Positions 8,512-17,699 of a stretch of 64,000 nucleotides of DNA are shown in pieces. A program made the position numbers and the translations under genes. The DNA is from Halorarius litoreus (lineage in GTDB: Archaea; Halobacteriota; Halobacteria; Halobacteriales; Haloarculaceae). Every line of letters starts with the position of its first letter. Position 1 is the stretch's first letter. The stretch spans positions 2,666,001 to 2,730,000 of the forward strand of contig NZ_CP101454.1 in assembly GCF_024362405.1 (NCBI RefSeq). The letters are read 5' to 3'. The notes under the pieces were generated by a model. That model did not search any database, was not told the DNA's origin, and saw nothing but the letters and a program-made list of their open reading frames with translations.

Positions 8512-8517
8512 TTTATC
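8512..8517 (+). promoter_or_regulatory. TATA-like box of the first lipoprotein gene
   Basis: TTTATC is about 26 bases before the ATG at 8540, as expected for a leaderless transcript. It supports this start over the 59-codon in-frame upstream extension. Confidence 0.55.
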
Positions 8518-8539
8518 TCGGCTGGCCGTCGACTGCCGG

Positions 8540-9115
8540 ATGCTCAGTCGCCCCGAGCGGCGGACGGCCGCGTTCCTGGTCGCACTCGCGGTCCTGTCGC
8601 TCGCTGGCTGTTCGGCGCTGTCGCCGGGCGGTGCGCCGACCGCCTCCCCGACACCCGAGCCGCCAGACATCGCCGTCACGGTCGCGAACGACGGGACGGG
8701 TGCGGCGACCTACACCGTCACGTTCGGCCTCGTTCCCGGGCGCGTCGACGCAGTCCGCGAGACGACCGTCGGCGGCGAGACCCGACTCGTCGAGAACCTC
8801 ACGGCGCGGGCCGGGGCGAACCTGTTCCGCCCGACGGACGTGGTCGCGGTCGACCCGGTCGGCGACCTCGACGTCGAGGGCGAGTTCACGCTCCGGGCTG
8901 GCGACCGCGTGACCGGCACCATCGAGGACCCGCCGCGGGCAGCGACCCTGTTCGTCTACGCGCGCTCGGACGACCGCGTGGTCGCGTGGGGGAGCGCCGA
9001 CTGCGGCGACGACGAGTCGCTCACCGCGGTCGACTTCTCGGTGGACGACCGCGGCCCCGGGCTCTCCATCGGCTGTACGTTCCGGGGGCTGCCGGAGTCG
9101 GGCGGTCGCGGGTAG
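8540..9115 (+). CDS. Secreted lipoprotein, paralogue of the next gene
   Basis: A 191-residue protein with a signal peptide ending in the lipobox LAGC, so it is probably lipid-anchored outside the cell. A Ser/Thr/Pro linker (ASPTPEPP) leads to a beta-rich domain starting IAVTVANDGTGAATYTVTF. Near the C-terminus two cysteines frame a conserved segment (SADCGDDESLTAVDF ... IGCTF) that may form a disulfide. The next gene shares this layout, including a C-x-n-AVDF-n-GC pattern. The nearby leaderless promoter decides the ATG start. Function unknown. Confidence 0.78.
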   Translation: MLSRPERRTAAFLVALAVLSLAGCSALSPGGAPTASPTPEPPDIAVTVANDGTGAATYTVTFGLVPGRVDAVRETTVGGETRLVENLTARAGANLFRPTDVVAVDPVGDLDVEGEFTLRAGDRVTGTIEDPPRAATLFVYARSDDRVVAWGSADCGDDESLTAVDFSVDDRGPGLSIGCTFRGLPESGGRG

Positions 9116-9155
9116 CGCCCCCGGATACTTGTCCCTCGCCTGTGACGTCGGGGCC

Positions 9156-9716
9156 GTGCGCGTCTCCTCCCTCCTGTGTTGCTGTCTCGTGGTCCTCGCC
9201 GGCTGTTCGGTCGGGCAGGCTCCCACGACGCCCGTTCCCGAGACGAGTGATCCCCCCGAGCAGCCGACGGCCACCCAGCGGTCCCCCGAATCGACGCCGG
9301 GGCCGCTGCAGCTCAACGTCACGAACGGCGCGAGTTCGTCGTACACGTTCACCGTCGGCGTCGTGAATCGGAGCGTCGACCGCGTCAGGCTCACCTTCGA
9401 GAACGGCTCCACCCGAACGGTCGAGGTGCCGGTCGACGGCATCGCACGGGTGTACGGCTACGACAACCTCACCAAGGCCGTGCCGGTCGGCGGCCAGGAA
9501 ATCGTCCGAACCTACCAGCTCACACCCCGGAGCGGTGCCCGGGCCGATATCGCCCCGCCACCGGTCGGCGGCGCGGTGTTCCTCACCGCGGTCGGCGCGG
9601 ACGGCTCGGTCGACCACTTTGCGGTCCTGACCTGCGACCGGGGCGAACGGCTCCGGGCTGTCGACTTCTTCACGACGCAACAGGGCGTCGGGGCTGGCGT
9701 CGGCTGTTCGCGGTAG
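9156..9716 (+). CDS. Secreted lipoprotein, paralogue of the preceding gene
   Basis: A 186-residue protein starting at a GTG (VRVSSLLCC) with a hydrophobic signal and lipobox LAGC. A PETSDPPEQP linker is followed by a beta-rich domain beginning LNVTNGASSSYTFTVGV, parallel to the ANDGTGAATYTVTF stretch of the upstream protein. The end repeats the two-cysteine pattern (VLTCDRGERLRAVDFF ... GVGCSR). The pair lies head to tail with 40 bp between stop and start and probably arose by tandem duplication. A TTG codon at 9129 is another in-frame start, but it would put non-signal residues in front of the signal peptide. Confidence 0.75.
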   Translation: MRVSSLLCCCLVVLAGCSVGQAPTTPVPETSDPPEQPTATQRSPESTPGPLQLNVTNGASSSYTFTVGVVNRSVDRVRLTFENGSTRTVEVPVDGIARVYGYDNLTKAVPVGGQEIVRTYQLTPRSGARADIAPPPVGGAVFLTAVGADGSVDHFAVLTCDRGERLRAVDFFTTQQGVGAGVGCSR

Positions 9717-9740
9717 CGAGCCGAAAAACGAGCGGGAGAT

Positions 9741-10613
9741 TTAGAGGAAGCTCTCGATGTGGTCGGCGACCTCGTTCGGCGTGTCACCGACCGGGACGCC
9801 CGCGTCGTTGAGCGCGGAGATCTTCGATTCGGCAGTGCCCGTGCCGCCGCCACCGGAGACGATGGCGCCGGCGTGGCCCATCCGCTTGCCCGGGGGTGCG
9901 GTGCGGCCCGCGATGAAGCCCGCGACGGGCGTGTCCATGTACTCGGCGATGAACTGGGCGGCCTCCTCCTCGTCCTCGCCGCCGATCTCGCCGCACATGG
10001 CGACAGCCTTCGTGTCCGGGTCGTTCTCGAAGTACTCCAGCGCGTCGACGAAGTCCGTCCCGATGATGGGGTCGCCGCCGATTCCAATGGCGGTGGTCTG
10101 TCCGATGCCGCGCTGGGTGAGGTTGTCGACGACCTGGTACGTCAGGGTACCCGAGCGGGAGACAAGGCCGACGTCCCCCTCCGAGAAGATGTTGCCCGGG
10201 AGGATGCCGAGTTTCGCCTCGCCGGGGGTGATAATGCCGGGACAGTTCGGCCCGATGAGCACCGTGTCGGTCTCCTTCAGGCGCTTGTACACCTTGGCCA
10301 TGTCCTGCTGCGGGATGCCCTCGGTGATGGCGACGACGAGGTCGACGGACGAGTCGAGCGACTCCATCAGCGCATCAGCCGCGAAGGCGGGCGGGACGAA
10401 CACGACCGAGGCGTTGGCGTTCTCCTCGCGGGCGGCCTGCCGGACGGTGTCGTAGACGGGGATGCCGTCGACGTCCTGGCCACCGCGGCCGGGAACCGCA
10501 CCGGCGACGATGTTCGTGCCGTACTCCATCATCTGGCCGGTGTGGAACTTCCCTTCGCCACCCGTAATGCCCTGTACCACGACGCGCGTGTCGTTGTCGA
10601 CTAAGATGCTCAT
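9741..10613 (-). CDS. sucD: Succinate-CoA ligase (ADP-forming) alpha subunit
   Basis: A 290-residue subunit of succinyl-CoA synthetase of the citric acid cycle. The N-terminal CoA-binding Rossmann part includes [23 protein letters not shown]. The phosphorylated catalytic histidine is H247 in [25 protein letters not shown] and [16 protein letters not shown] are both intact. It is the second gene of a two-gene operon, overlapping the end of sucC by four bases. Confidence 0.97.
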   Translation of the reverse strand: MSILVDNDTRVVVQGITGGEGKFHTGQMMEYGTNIVAGAVPGRGGQDVDGIPVYDTVRQAAREENANASVVFVPPAFAADALMESLDSSVDLVVAITEGIPQQDMAKVYKRLKETDTVLIGPNCPGIITPGEAKLGILPGNIFSEGDVGLVSRSGTLTYQVVDNLTQRGIGQTTAIGIGGDPIIGTDFVDALEYFENDPDTKAVAMCGEIGGEDEEEAAQFIAEYMDTPVAGFIAGRTAPPGKRMGHAGAIVSGGGGTGTAESKISALNDAGVPVGDTPNEVADHIESFL

Positions 10614-11752
10614 TGTTCGTCCTCCGCGTATTCGACCGCACGCTGGACGGCGTCCTCCAGCGTCGACTCGACGGTCACGAGGTCGGTGTTGAGAATCTCC
10701 ATCCCCTCCTCGGCGTTCGTACCGGCGAGTCGGACGACGACCTTCTTGGGAATCTCGTCGAACGATTCGAGGGCTTCGTTGATGCCCTTCGCGACCTCGT
10801 CGCCGCGGGTGATGCCACCGAAGATGTTGAAGACGACGCTGTCGACGTTCTCGTCGGAGAACACCATGTCGAGCGCGTTCGCGACGCGCTCGGCCTTCGC
10901 GCCGCCCCCGATGTCGAGGAAGTTGGCGGGCTCACCGCCGAAGTAGTCCACGAGGTCGAGCGTCGTCATCACGAGCCCCGCGCCGTTGCCGATGATGCCG
11001 ACGTTGCCCGAGAGGCGGACGTAGTCGAAGCCGTACTCGTTGGCCTTCGCTTCGAGTTCGTCCCCGGCGGCCTCGTCTTCCATCTCCGCGAGGTCAGCGT
11101 GTCGGAACAGTGCGTCGTCGTCGATGTTCATGACGGCGTCCGCACAGACGACCTCGTCGTCGCTCGTGACCATCACGGGGTTGACCTCGATCTCCGTGGC
11201 GTCCTTGTCGTCCCAGAGGTTGTAGAGCGTCGTGAGGACGTTCGCGACGTCCATCGCGACGTCACGGTCGACGCCGGCGTCGAACACCGCGCGCCGCGCC
11301 TGATACGGCTGGAGCCCGAACGCGGGGTCGACGTGTTCGCGCGCGATGGCGTCGGGGTTCTCGGCGGCGACCTCCTCGATGTTGACCCCGCCCTGCGTCG
11401 AGACCATCGCGACGGGTTTGCCCTCGTTGCGGTCCATCGTGACACCCACGTAGAGCTCGTTGACGAAGTCGACGGCCTCCTCGACGAGCACGCGGTCGAC
11501 GTGCAGGCCCTTCAGGTCCATCCCGAGGATGGCGTCGGCGGCCTCGCGCGCTTCCTCGTCGTTCTCGACGAGCTTGATGCCACCGGCCTTCCCACGGCCT
11601 CCCACCTGTACCTGGGCCTTGATGGCGACGGGATAGCCGACCTCACTCGCAGCCTCCAGAACCTCGTCGGTGGTGGCGGCGAGCTTCGATTCCGGGACTG
11701 GCAGCCCGGCGTCGGCGAAGATTCCCTTCGCCTGATACTCGTGAAGCTTCAT
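10610..11752 (-). CDS. sucC: Succinate-CoA ligase (ADP-forming) beta subunit
   Basis: A 380-residue ATP-grasp subunit that binds nucleotide and succinate in the succinyl-CoA ligase heterotetramer. The N-terminus [20 protein letters not shown] is the family signature. [20 protein letters not shown] is the ATP-grasp segment, and the C-terminal ligase domain contains [22 protein letters not shown]-like TTTAAG (minus strand, 11780-11786) lies about 30 bases upstream of the ATG, so sucCD is probably transcribed as a leaderless bicistronic message. Confidence 0.97.
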   Translation of the reverse strand: MKLHEYQAKGIFADAGLPVPESKLAATTDEVLEAASEVGYPVAIKAQVQVGGRGKAGGIKLVENDEEAREAADAILGMDLKGLHVDRVLVEEAVDFVNELYVGVTMDRNEGKPVAMVSTQGGVNIEEVAAENPDAIAREHVDPAFGLQPYQARRAVFDAGVDRDVAMDVANVLTTLYNLWDDKDATEIEVNPVMVTSDDEVVCADAVMNIDDDALFRHADLAEMEDEAAGDELEAKANEYGFDYVRLSGNVGIIGNGAGLVMTTLDLVDYFGGEPANFLDIGGGAKAERVANALDMVFSDENVDSVVFNIFGGITRGDEVAKGINEALESFDEIPKKVVVRLAGTNAEEGMEILNTDLVTVESTLEDAVQRAVEYAEDEQ

Positions 11753-12065
11753 TCCGTTTGGACCGACCTTCGCGGCCCGCTTAAATCCCGCTATATTTGT
11801 GTGGGAGGCTGTCGCACTCGAGCTGTCAGCCGGCGGGTTCGTCCCTGCGCGCCCGGCTAGGTGACCGCCATTCCGCCTAGACGGAGGACCGGCGTCGTAC
11901 GCAGTCGGGACAGCGACGACTCGTCTTCAGGACGCACCCGCGCCGAGTACCCAATGAAGGACCGACGTGACCGACCACGGTCGTGCCAACCGGTGTCATG
12001 GGGTTTCGCGGCCGTTTTGATGGTTTTGTCAGAATCCGTTTTAGGTGTCCATCGGACGGCGAACC
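11753..12065. other. 313-bp divergent intergenic region
   Basis: It carries the leftward sucC promoter near 11780-11786. A rightward TATA-like TTTTAGG at 12039-12045 lies about 25 bases before the subtilase ATG at 12066. Between them I see no gene, RNA or strong repeat. Confidence 0.5.
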
Positions 12066-14402
12066 ATGGACATGGATAGACGGACCGTCCTGAAGAGTAC
12101 CGGTGCGGCTGCGGGCGCGTCGCTGTTCGCGACGACGGGCGCGGCGGCCGGCGTGACCAACATCGACAGTTCGTTCGACCTCTCGAGCGACGACGTACTG
12201 GAGGCGCTCGTCGTCTTCGAACCGGATGCGGACTACGGCGTGTTAGACCGGTTCGACCTGCCGGTCGGCTACCACGCGATGGAGGCCGTCGACATCGTCT
12301 ACACGAAGGCCGTCGGGTCGGAACTCGAACGTATCGCGGGGCTCCAGCAGGTCCGCTACGTCGAGGCCAACAAGGAACTCGAGTACGAGAACGGGGACGC
12401 CCAGATCGCCACGGGCGCGGGCACGGTGCAGGACCGGTTCGACCTCGGCTACACTGGTGACGGCGTACACGTCGCGGTCATCGACTCCGGCGTCGACGCC
12501 TACCACCCGGACCTGCAGGACCGCCTGCGACACAACTACCAGTTCGTCGACCCGCTCGCCGCGAGTGGAAGCGCGATGTGGCAGGACGCCGGCACCGCCG
12601 ACACCGACGACATCGGCCACGGCACGCACTGTTCCGGCTCCATCGTGGGTGAGGGGAACCAGAACGCCACGTACGAGGGGATGGCCCCCGACGCGAACCT
12701 CACCGTCTACTCGACGGGCGCGGGGCTGTTCATTCTCAACGCCGTCGCGGCGTACAACCACCTGCTGGAGAACCACGCGCCCGGCGTCGCGGAGGGCGAC
12801 GAGGTCGTCCGTCTCACCTCGAACTCCTACGGTGGCTCCGGTGGCAACGACTTCAACCCCGCCGGTGCCCAGGAGACCGCGACGTTCCGCGCGTTCGACG
12901 CCGGCATCACCGTCGTCTCCTCGGCGGGCAACTCCGGGCCGGGAACGAACACGCTCGGTGGCGCGAAGACCGCCCCGCACATCCTCTGTATCGCCGCGAG
13001 CCACGACGGCCAGGGCGAGTCGGGGATGGACGCGACCACCCGCCCCACGGACTTCTCCTCGCGCGGCCGCACGGCCGACTACGACCAGGGGGAGGGCGCT
13101 CGCTGGGACGAGTTCCCGAACGGTAGCGGTGGCTACACCGCCGAGGACCGCGTCGCGGCGCTGGAGAACGTCAAGGCGTTCCACGAGGCTGACCTCTCGG
13201 CCGGTGCGGAGGTCACGACGAAGTCCGAGGACTTCACCGCAGGTCCGGGCGTTGACGGGAGCGTCGCCGCCGACGAGGCGCAGGCTGGTTCGCCCACCTA
13301 CGTCTCCATCACGACCGAGTCGGCGACCGGGTTCATCGAGGCGAGCATCTCGTGGACCCCGCCGGGACAGGACCTCGACATCAACCTCCGCGAGGGCGGC
13401 CAGGACGGCAACGTCGTCGGCTCGGCGGCCACGCTGAGCAACCCGGAACAGCTCAACGCGCAGGTTGAGCCCGACCAGCAGTACACGTTCGAAATCATCC
13501 CGTACGCAGCCGTGCAGGCGACGGGCACCATCGACATCACGGAGCGGGAGGCCCCCGACTCGGTTCCGACGGGGCCGTTCGGCGTCTACCGCCCGAGCGT
13601 CATCGCACCCGGAAGCGGCGTCATCTCGACGATGGGCGCCTCCGCGTTGAAGGCGCTGGAGGCGAGCTACGGTGCGACCCCCGACGAGACCGGTGCGTTC
13701 TACTCCGCGCTCTCGGGCACGTCGATGTCCTGCCCGATCACGTCGGGTGTCGTCTGTCAGGTCATCGAGGCGTACTACCGGAACCACCCCGAGGGCCAGT
13801 TCCCCTCGCCCGAGCAGGTCATCCGGTTCATCGAGGCTGGCGCGAGCCCCGACGCCGAGAAGGACTACACGCCGTACAACGCTGGCGCCGGTCTCGTGAA
13901 CGCCGTCGAGTCGGTGAACCACGCGATCACGGAGGCGCAGGGCGGAATCGCGCCGGCGTTCGCCGACATCGACCTCGCGACGCCTGGCGCGTTGGAGTTC
14001 CTCTCGGCAAGCGGCTCGCGGACGGACGACGGCCAGCTCTACACTGGCGGCCAGACGAACATGGTGACGGTCACCGTCGACTCGCTGAGCCACGAGGTCA
14101 CCGCCGCGCGCGAACTCATGCCCGACGGGTGGACGGTCGTCGGCACCGGCGAGGGCGTGACCGCCGAGGACGACGGGACGACGGTGACGTTCGACGTCCC
14201 GACGGTCAACGAGGCGACTGCCGACGACGAGTCGGCGTCCTTCACCTACTTCGTCGAGGCGCCGTCGGGTTCCCAGCAGACGAACTCCTACACGTTCGGG
14301 GGCGTTCAGGTCAAGTCCGACCAGACCGACGACGACGGGTTCGTCACGGTCGCGGGCACCTCCAGCACCGAGTACGTCGTCGGCCCGAGCACGAACCTCT
14401 GA
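12066..14402 (+). CDS. Tat-exported subtilisin-like serine protease
   Basis: A 778-residue extracellular S8 protease. A twin-arginine signal (MDMDRRTVLKSTGAAAGASL) is followed by a propeptide of about 90 residues. The catalytic triad is D140 (VIDSGVD), H185 (GHGTH) and S553 (SGTSMSCP), with the oxyanion asparagine N289 (SSAGNSGPG). More than 260 residues separate N289 and S553, far more than in simple halolysins. That span includes a beta-sandwich-like stretch (TGFIEASISWTPPGQDLDINL) resembling a pre-peptidase C-terminal domain. A further beta-rich C-terminal region follows. The leaderless promoter supports ATG 12066. Twin-arginine export of folded protein is usual for haloarchaeal proteases. 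Confidence 0.93.
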   Translation: MDMDRRTVLKSTGAAAGASLFATTGAAAGVTNIDSSFDLSSDDVLEALVVFEPDADYGVLDRFDLPVGYHAMEAVDIVYTKAVGSELERIAGLQQVRYVEANKELEYENGDAQIATGAGTVQDRFDLGYTGDGVHVAVIDSGVDAYHPDLQDRLRHNYQFVDPLAASGSAMWQDAGTADTDDIGHGTHCSGSIVGEGNQNATYEGMAPDANLTVYSTGAGLFILNAVAAYNHLLENHAPGVAEGDEVVRLTSNSYGGSGGNDFNPAGAQETATFRAFDAGITVVSSAGNSGPGTNTLGGAKTAPHILCIAASHDGQGESGMDATTRPTDFSSRGRTADYDQGEGARWDEFPNGSGGYTAEDRVAALENVKAFHEADLSAGAEVTTKSEDFTAGPGVDGSVAADEAQAGSPTYVSITTESATGFIEASISWTPPGQDLDINLREGGQDGNVVGSAATLSNPEQLNAQVEPDQQYTFEIIPYAAVQATGTIDITEREAPDSVPTGPFGVYRPSVIAPGSGVISTMGASALKALEASYGATPDETGAFYSALSGTSMSCPITSGVVCQVIEAYYRNHPEGQFPSPEQVIRFIEAGASPDAEKDYTPYNAGAGLVNAVESVNHAITEAQGGIAPAFADIDLATPGALEFLSASGSRTDDGQLYTGGQTNMVTVTVDSLSHEVTAARELMPDGWTVVGTGEGVTAEDDGTTVTFDVPTVNEATADDESASFTYFVEAPSGSQQTNSYTFGGVQVKSDQTDDDGFVTVAGTSSTEYVVGPSTNL

Positions 14403-14461
14403 GGCGACGCCACCGCCGTCTATCCGTTCACCGGTTTCACTGGTCGCCGTGAACGCGCCGC

Positions 14462-15133
14462 CTACAGCTCCAACTCGGGGAGCACGTCGGCGCGGTCGGC
14501 GATGACACCGTCGACACCCAGCTCGGGGAGCCGTTCGGCTTCCGCCCGCTCGCGGATCGTCCAGACGTTGACGCTCATGCCCGCAGCGTGGGCGTCGCCG
14601 ACGAGCCGCTCGTTACAGCAGTCCAAGCTCGGGTGGACGAAACAGCAGTCGAGGTCCCGGGCGAACTCCATCGCCTGCTTCGGGTCGTCCTCGAACAGAT
14701 AGGCTCGCGGGATGTCGGGGTCGGCGCCGCGACAGCCTTCGAGCTCGTTGGCGTGGAACGACGAGACCGTGATCTGCGGGTCGACCCGGTGGGCGAGCCG
14801 GACCACGTCGCCCGCCAGCCCCACGTCCTTCAACTCGACGTTGAGCCCGACCGTCGGCGGCACGAGGTCGACGACCTCTTCGAGGGTCGGGACGCCCTCG
14901 CCGGTGCCGAGCACGTCGAGCGCGCGGAGTTCGGCGAGACTGTGTCGACACACCGCGCCCGACCCATCCGTAACGCGGTCGACGGTGGGGTCGTGGATGA
15001 CGACCAGCTCCCCTGTGTCGCACCGCCGGACGTCGACCTCGACCTCGTCGGCGAACTCGACGGCGGCCTCGACGGCTTGGCGGGTGTTCTCCGGGTACTG
15101 ACCGGCGAAGCCGCGGTGTGCGATGAGCCGCAT
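14462..15133 (-). CDS. Glycerophosphodiester phosphodiesterase
   Basis: A 223-residue GDPD-family TIM barrel that would hydrolyse glycerophosphodiesters to an alcohol and glycerol phosphate. The N-terminal IAHRGFAGQYPENT contains the catalytic His-Arg and a metal-binding Glu. EVEVDVRRCDTGELVVIHDPTVDRVT supplies the remaining metal ligands and the second catalytic His. The C-terminal WTIRERAEAERLPELGVDGVIADRAD is typical of the family. No signal peptide is seen, so it acts in the cytoplasm, perhaps on lipid turnover products. It stands alone between the subtilase and the SDR gene. Confidence 0.92.
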   Translation of the reverse strand: MRLIAHRGFAGQYPENTRQAVEAAVEFADEVEVDVRRCDTGELVVIHDPTVDRVTDGSGAVCRHSLAELRALDVLGTGEGVPTLEEVVDLVPPTVGLNVELKDVGLAGDVVRLAHRVDPQITVSSFHANELEGCRGADPDIPRAYLFEDDPKQAMEFARDLDCCFVHPSLDCCNERLVGDAHAAGMSVNVWTIRERAEAERLPELGVDGVIADRADVLPELEL

Positions 15134-15302
15134 CTATCTCTCCACCATCGTCTCGCGGCTAAAGGGTTGTCGGACGTGACGGTCCGCGTGGACGTTCGAG
15201 CCTCGGGGTACGACCCTCGATCGTGGGCGAAGGTAGGTACCGACGGCCACCTCTGAGCTGTCGAGGTGGACATTTATCGGGCTCGCGACCCACCACCGTA
15301 GC

Positions 15303-16010
15303 ATGTCCGTTGAGTTCGACTTCTCGGAGCAGGTGGTACTGGTGACCGGCGTGAGCGGCGCGCTCGGGAGCGCGGTCGCCGCAGGGTTCGTCGACGCGGG
15401 CGCGACCGTCTGTGGGGTCGACGTGCGTGCGCCCGACGCCGAGGACGCGCTGCTCGACCCCGGCCTCGTCGACTCCTACGAGGCCGACCTCACCGACGAG
15501 TCGTCGGTCGAGGAGGCCGTCGCCGCGATCGTCGACGAACACGGGCGACTCGACGCGCTGTGTAACATCGCCGGCACGTGGAAAGGTGGGTCGCCGCTCG
15601 ACGAGACCGACGCCGGCCAGTTCGACCTCCTGATGAACGTGAACCTCAAGACGATGTTCCTCGCCTCCAAGCACGCCATCCCACACCTCCGCGAAACGGG
15701 GGGAAGCATCGTCTCGGTGTCCGCCCGCTCCTCGCTGGAGGGTGGCGAGGGCGACGGCATCTACCGCGCGTCGAAAGCGGGCGTTCGGCTCCTCACCGAG
15801 ACCATCGCCGAGGAGAACAGGGGTACGGTGCGGGCGAACGCGGTGATGCCGTCGGTCATCGACACGCCGATGAACCGCGAGATGATGTCGAGTTCCGACT
15901 TCTCGAAGTGGGTGAAGCCCGAGGAGATTGCCAAGGTGGCGATGTTCCTTTGCTCTGACGCCGCCAGCGTGACGAGTGGGGCAGCCGTGCCCGTGTATGG
16001 TGAGGCATGA
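15303..16010 (+). CDS. Short-chain dehydrogenase/reductase
   Basis: A 235-residue classical SDR. The cofactor motif VTGVSGALGSAV (TGxxxGxG-like) is followed by GVDVRAPD; the acid at the end of the second strand favours NAD(H). NIAGTWKGG matches the structural NAG motif. The catalytic Ser lies in SVSARSS and the Tyr-Lys pair in YRASKAG. The substrate is not evident. The last codons and the stop lie inside the first copy of the 56-bp tandem repeat, so the repeat duplication began within the end of this gene. Confidence 0.92.
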   Translation: MSVEFDFSEQVVLVTGVSGALGSAVAAGFVDAGATVCGVDVRAPDAEDALLDPGLVDSYEADLTDESSVEEAVAAIVDEHGRLDALCNIAGTWKGGSPLDETDAGQFDLLMNVNLKTMFLASKHAIPHLRETGGSIVSVSARSSLEGGEGDGIYRASKAGVRLLTETIAEENRGTVRANAVMPSVIDTPMNREMMSSSDFSKWVKPEEIAKVAMFLCSDAASVTSGAAVPVYGEA

Positions 16011-16125
16011 ACCACCCACGGCTGCCCTCGTGGTAGCCGCGTGGTGAGCGTCGAGTCGAGGCATGAACCACCCACGGCTGCCCTCGTGGCAGCCGCGTGG
16101 TGAGCGTCGAGTCGAGGTATGAACC
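16002..16125. repeat. Two tandem 56-bp repeats plus a partial third, each with a hairpin
   Basis: Copies at 16002-16057 and 16058-16113 differ at a single base (T at 16034, C at 16090). A third copy begins at 16114 but diverges after about 12 bases. Each copy contains an 8-bp stem: CGGCTGCC at 16019-16026 pairs with 16032-16039, and the same at 16075-16082 with 16088-16095. The one differing base keeps pairing possible (G-T in copy 1, G-C in copy 2). The first copy overlaps the SDR stop codon. It may act as a terminator or be the remnant of a mobile-element end. Confidence 0.9.
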
Positions 16126-16254
16126 CCCCGACGGGCGCTCACGTCACCTAGATGAATATTCGTCCAGTTTCTCACGTATAGGGCGTTAGATGTTACCAAT
16201 CGCTCGGTGTCTTCGAGTTGTTTATGAGTTGGTGTCCGGTACGCCGAGCCAGAA

Positions 16255-17577
16255 ATGGCGAACAGAGAGACGTGGGCGACTCGACTCGGGTTCATCCTCG
16301 CGTCGGTCGGAAGCGCAGTCGGTCTGGGGAACATCTGGCGGTTCCCGTTCCAGACCGCGACCAACGGCGGTGCCGCGTTCCTGCTGGTGTATCTCGTCGC
16401 GGTCGTCGTCATCGGCCTCCCGGCCATCCTCGCGGAGTTCGTGGTCGGTCGTCGCGCCGAGATAAGCGCCATCGGGGCGTTCGACAAACTCGGCCATCCG
16501 GGGTGGCGCGCCGTCGGGGCACTCGGCGTGTTCGGCGGCTTCTGGACGCTGTCGTACTACAGCGTCGTCGGCGGCTGGGTCGTTCGCTACGTCGGCGCGA
16601 GCGTCACGGGTGGCTACGTCGGCAACCCGGCGGAGTACTTCGGGGCCATCTCGGCCGGCCCGGAAGCCATCGTACTGCACGCGGTGTTCATGGCTATCAC
16701 CGTGGGTATCGTCGCGTACGGCATCGAGGGTGGCATCGAGAAGGCGACGCGGCTGATGGTGCCGAGCATCGTCGTCATCCTGCTCGGACTCGCGGCGTAC
16801 GGCGCGACGCTCCCCGCCGCGACCGAGGCATACGACTACTTCCTGAGCCCGAACCTCGGGGTCGTCATCGACAACGCCCCGAGCGTCATTCCGGCGGCGG
16901 TGGGGCAGGCGCTGTTCTCGCTGTCGCTCGGCTTCTCGGTGATGATCACGTACGCGTCGTACATCGGTGACGACCAGAGTCTCGGCGTGGACGGCGCGAC
17001 CATCGCGGCGACGAACACGTTCATCGGCGTGCTCGCCGGGCTGGTCGTCTTCCCGCTGCTGTTCGCGCAGGGCGTCTCCCCCGAGACGTCGGGGCCGGGT
17101 GCGGTGTTCATCGCCGTCCCGACCGCGCTGGCCGACGCCGGCATGCTCGGTCGGGTCATCGGGCTGGCGTTCTTCGTGGTCGTGCTCATCGCCGCGCTGT
17201 CGTCCGCCATCTCGCTGCTCGAGGTGGTCGTCTCGTATCTCGTCGACACCCACGGCTACGAGCGAAAGCGCACGGCCGTGTTCCTCGGCGGTGTCGTGTT
17301 CACCCTCGGCCTCCCGTCGGCGTGGAACACCGCGTGGCTCGGCTGGTTCGACAGCATCGCGGTCAACCTCCTGCTGCCCGTCTCCGTCATGCTGCTCGTC
17401 TTCTTCGTCGGCTGGGTGATGGCCGGCGACGCCGTCGACGAACTGCGGACGGGCGCGGCGGACTCGCTCTCCGACCTCGCGCCGGTCTGGCTGTGGGCGC
17501 TCCGTACGGTCGTCCTACTCGCGGTCGTCGGCACGGTCGCGCTCAGCCTGTTCGAGCTCACCGGCGCGCCGGTGTAA
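16255..17577 (+). CDS. Sodium-dependent transporter of the SNF (neurotransmitter:sodium symporter) family
   Basis: A 440-residue integral membrane protein with about 11 helices. The first helix carries the family signature LGFILASVGSAVGLGNIWRF, which forms the sodium and substrate site in LeuT-type transporters. Further landmarks are FFVVVLIAALSSAISLLEVV in the region of helix 8, and FSLSLGFSVMITYASYIGDD. Probable substrates are amino acids taken up with sodium, which fits life at high salt; the exact substrate cannot be read. A TATA-like TTTATG at about 16218 lies upstream of the ATG. It is the only transporter in this stretch. Confidence 0.94.
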   Translation: MANRETWATRLGFILASVGSAVGLGNIWRFPFQTATNGGAAFLLVYLVAVVVIGLPAILAEFVVGRRAEISAIGAFDKLGHPGWRAVGALGVFGGFWTLSYYSVVGGWVVRYVGASVTGGYVGNPAEYFGAISAGPEAIVLHAVFMAITVGIVAYGIEGGIEKATRLMVPSIVVILLGLAAYGATLPAATEAYDYFLSPNLGVVIDNAPSVIPAAVGQALFSLSLGFSVMITYASYIGDDQSLGVDGATIAATNTFIGVLAGLVVFPLLFAQGVSPETSGPGAVFIAVPTALADAGMLGRVIGLAFFVVVLIAALSSAISLLEVVVSYLVDTHGYERKRTAVFLGGVVFTLGLPSAWNTAWLGWFDSIAVNLLLPVSVMLLVFFVGWVMAGDAVDELRTGAADSLSDLAPVWLWALRTVVLLAVVGTVALSLFELTGAPV

Positions 17578-17699
17578 CTGTCGGCGGGTAGCTATCTCGT
17601 ACCACGGTCCGTAATCGACACCAGTCGTCCGGTTTCGACGTTCGTTTCTCCTGTCAGAGCGCTGCATACGTTTATTATCCTAGACCGCGAGTAGGGTGC

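Noticed and set aside
12243-14093. A 616-residue open frame on the minus strand inside the subtilase gene
   Set aside because: It is the antisense shadow of a GC-rich gene; it is Arg/Val-rich with no domain, while the plus strand encodes a full subtilase with its catalytic triad.
16002-16125. Possible CRISPR repeat array
   Set aside because: The units are directly adjacent with no unique spacers and only two full copies.
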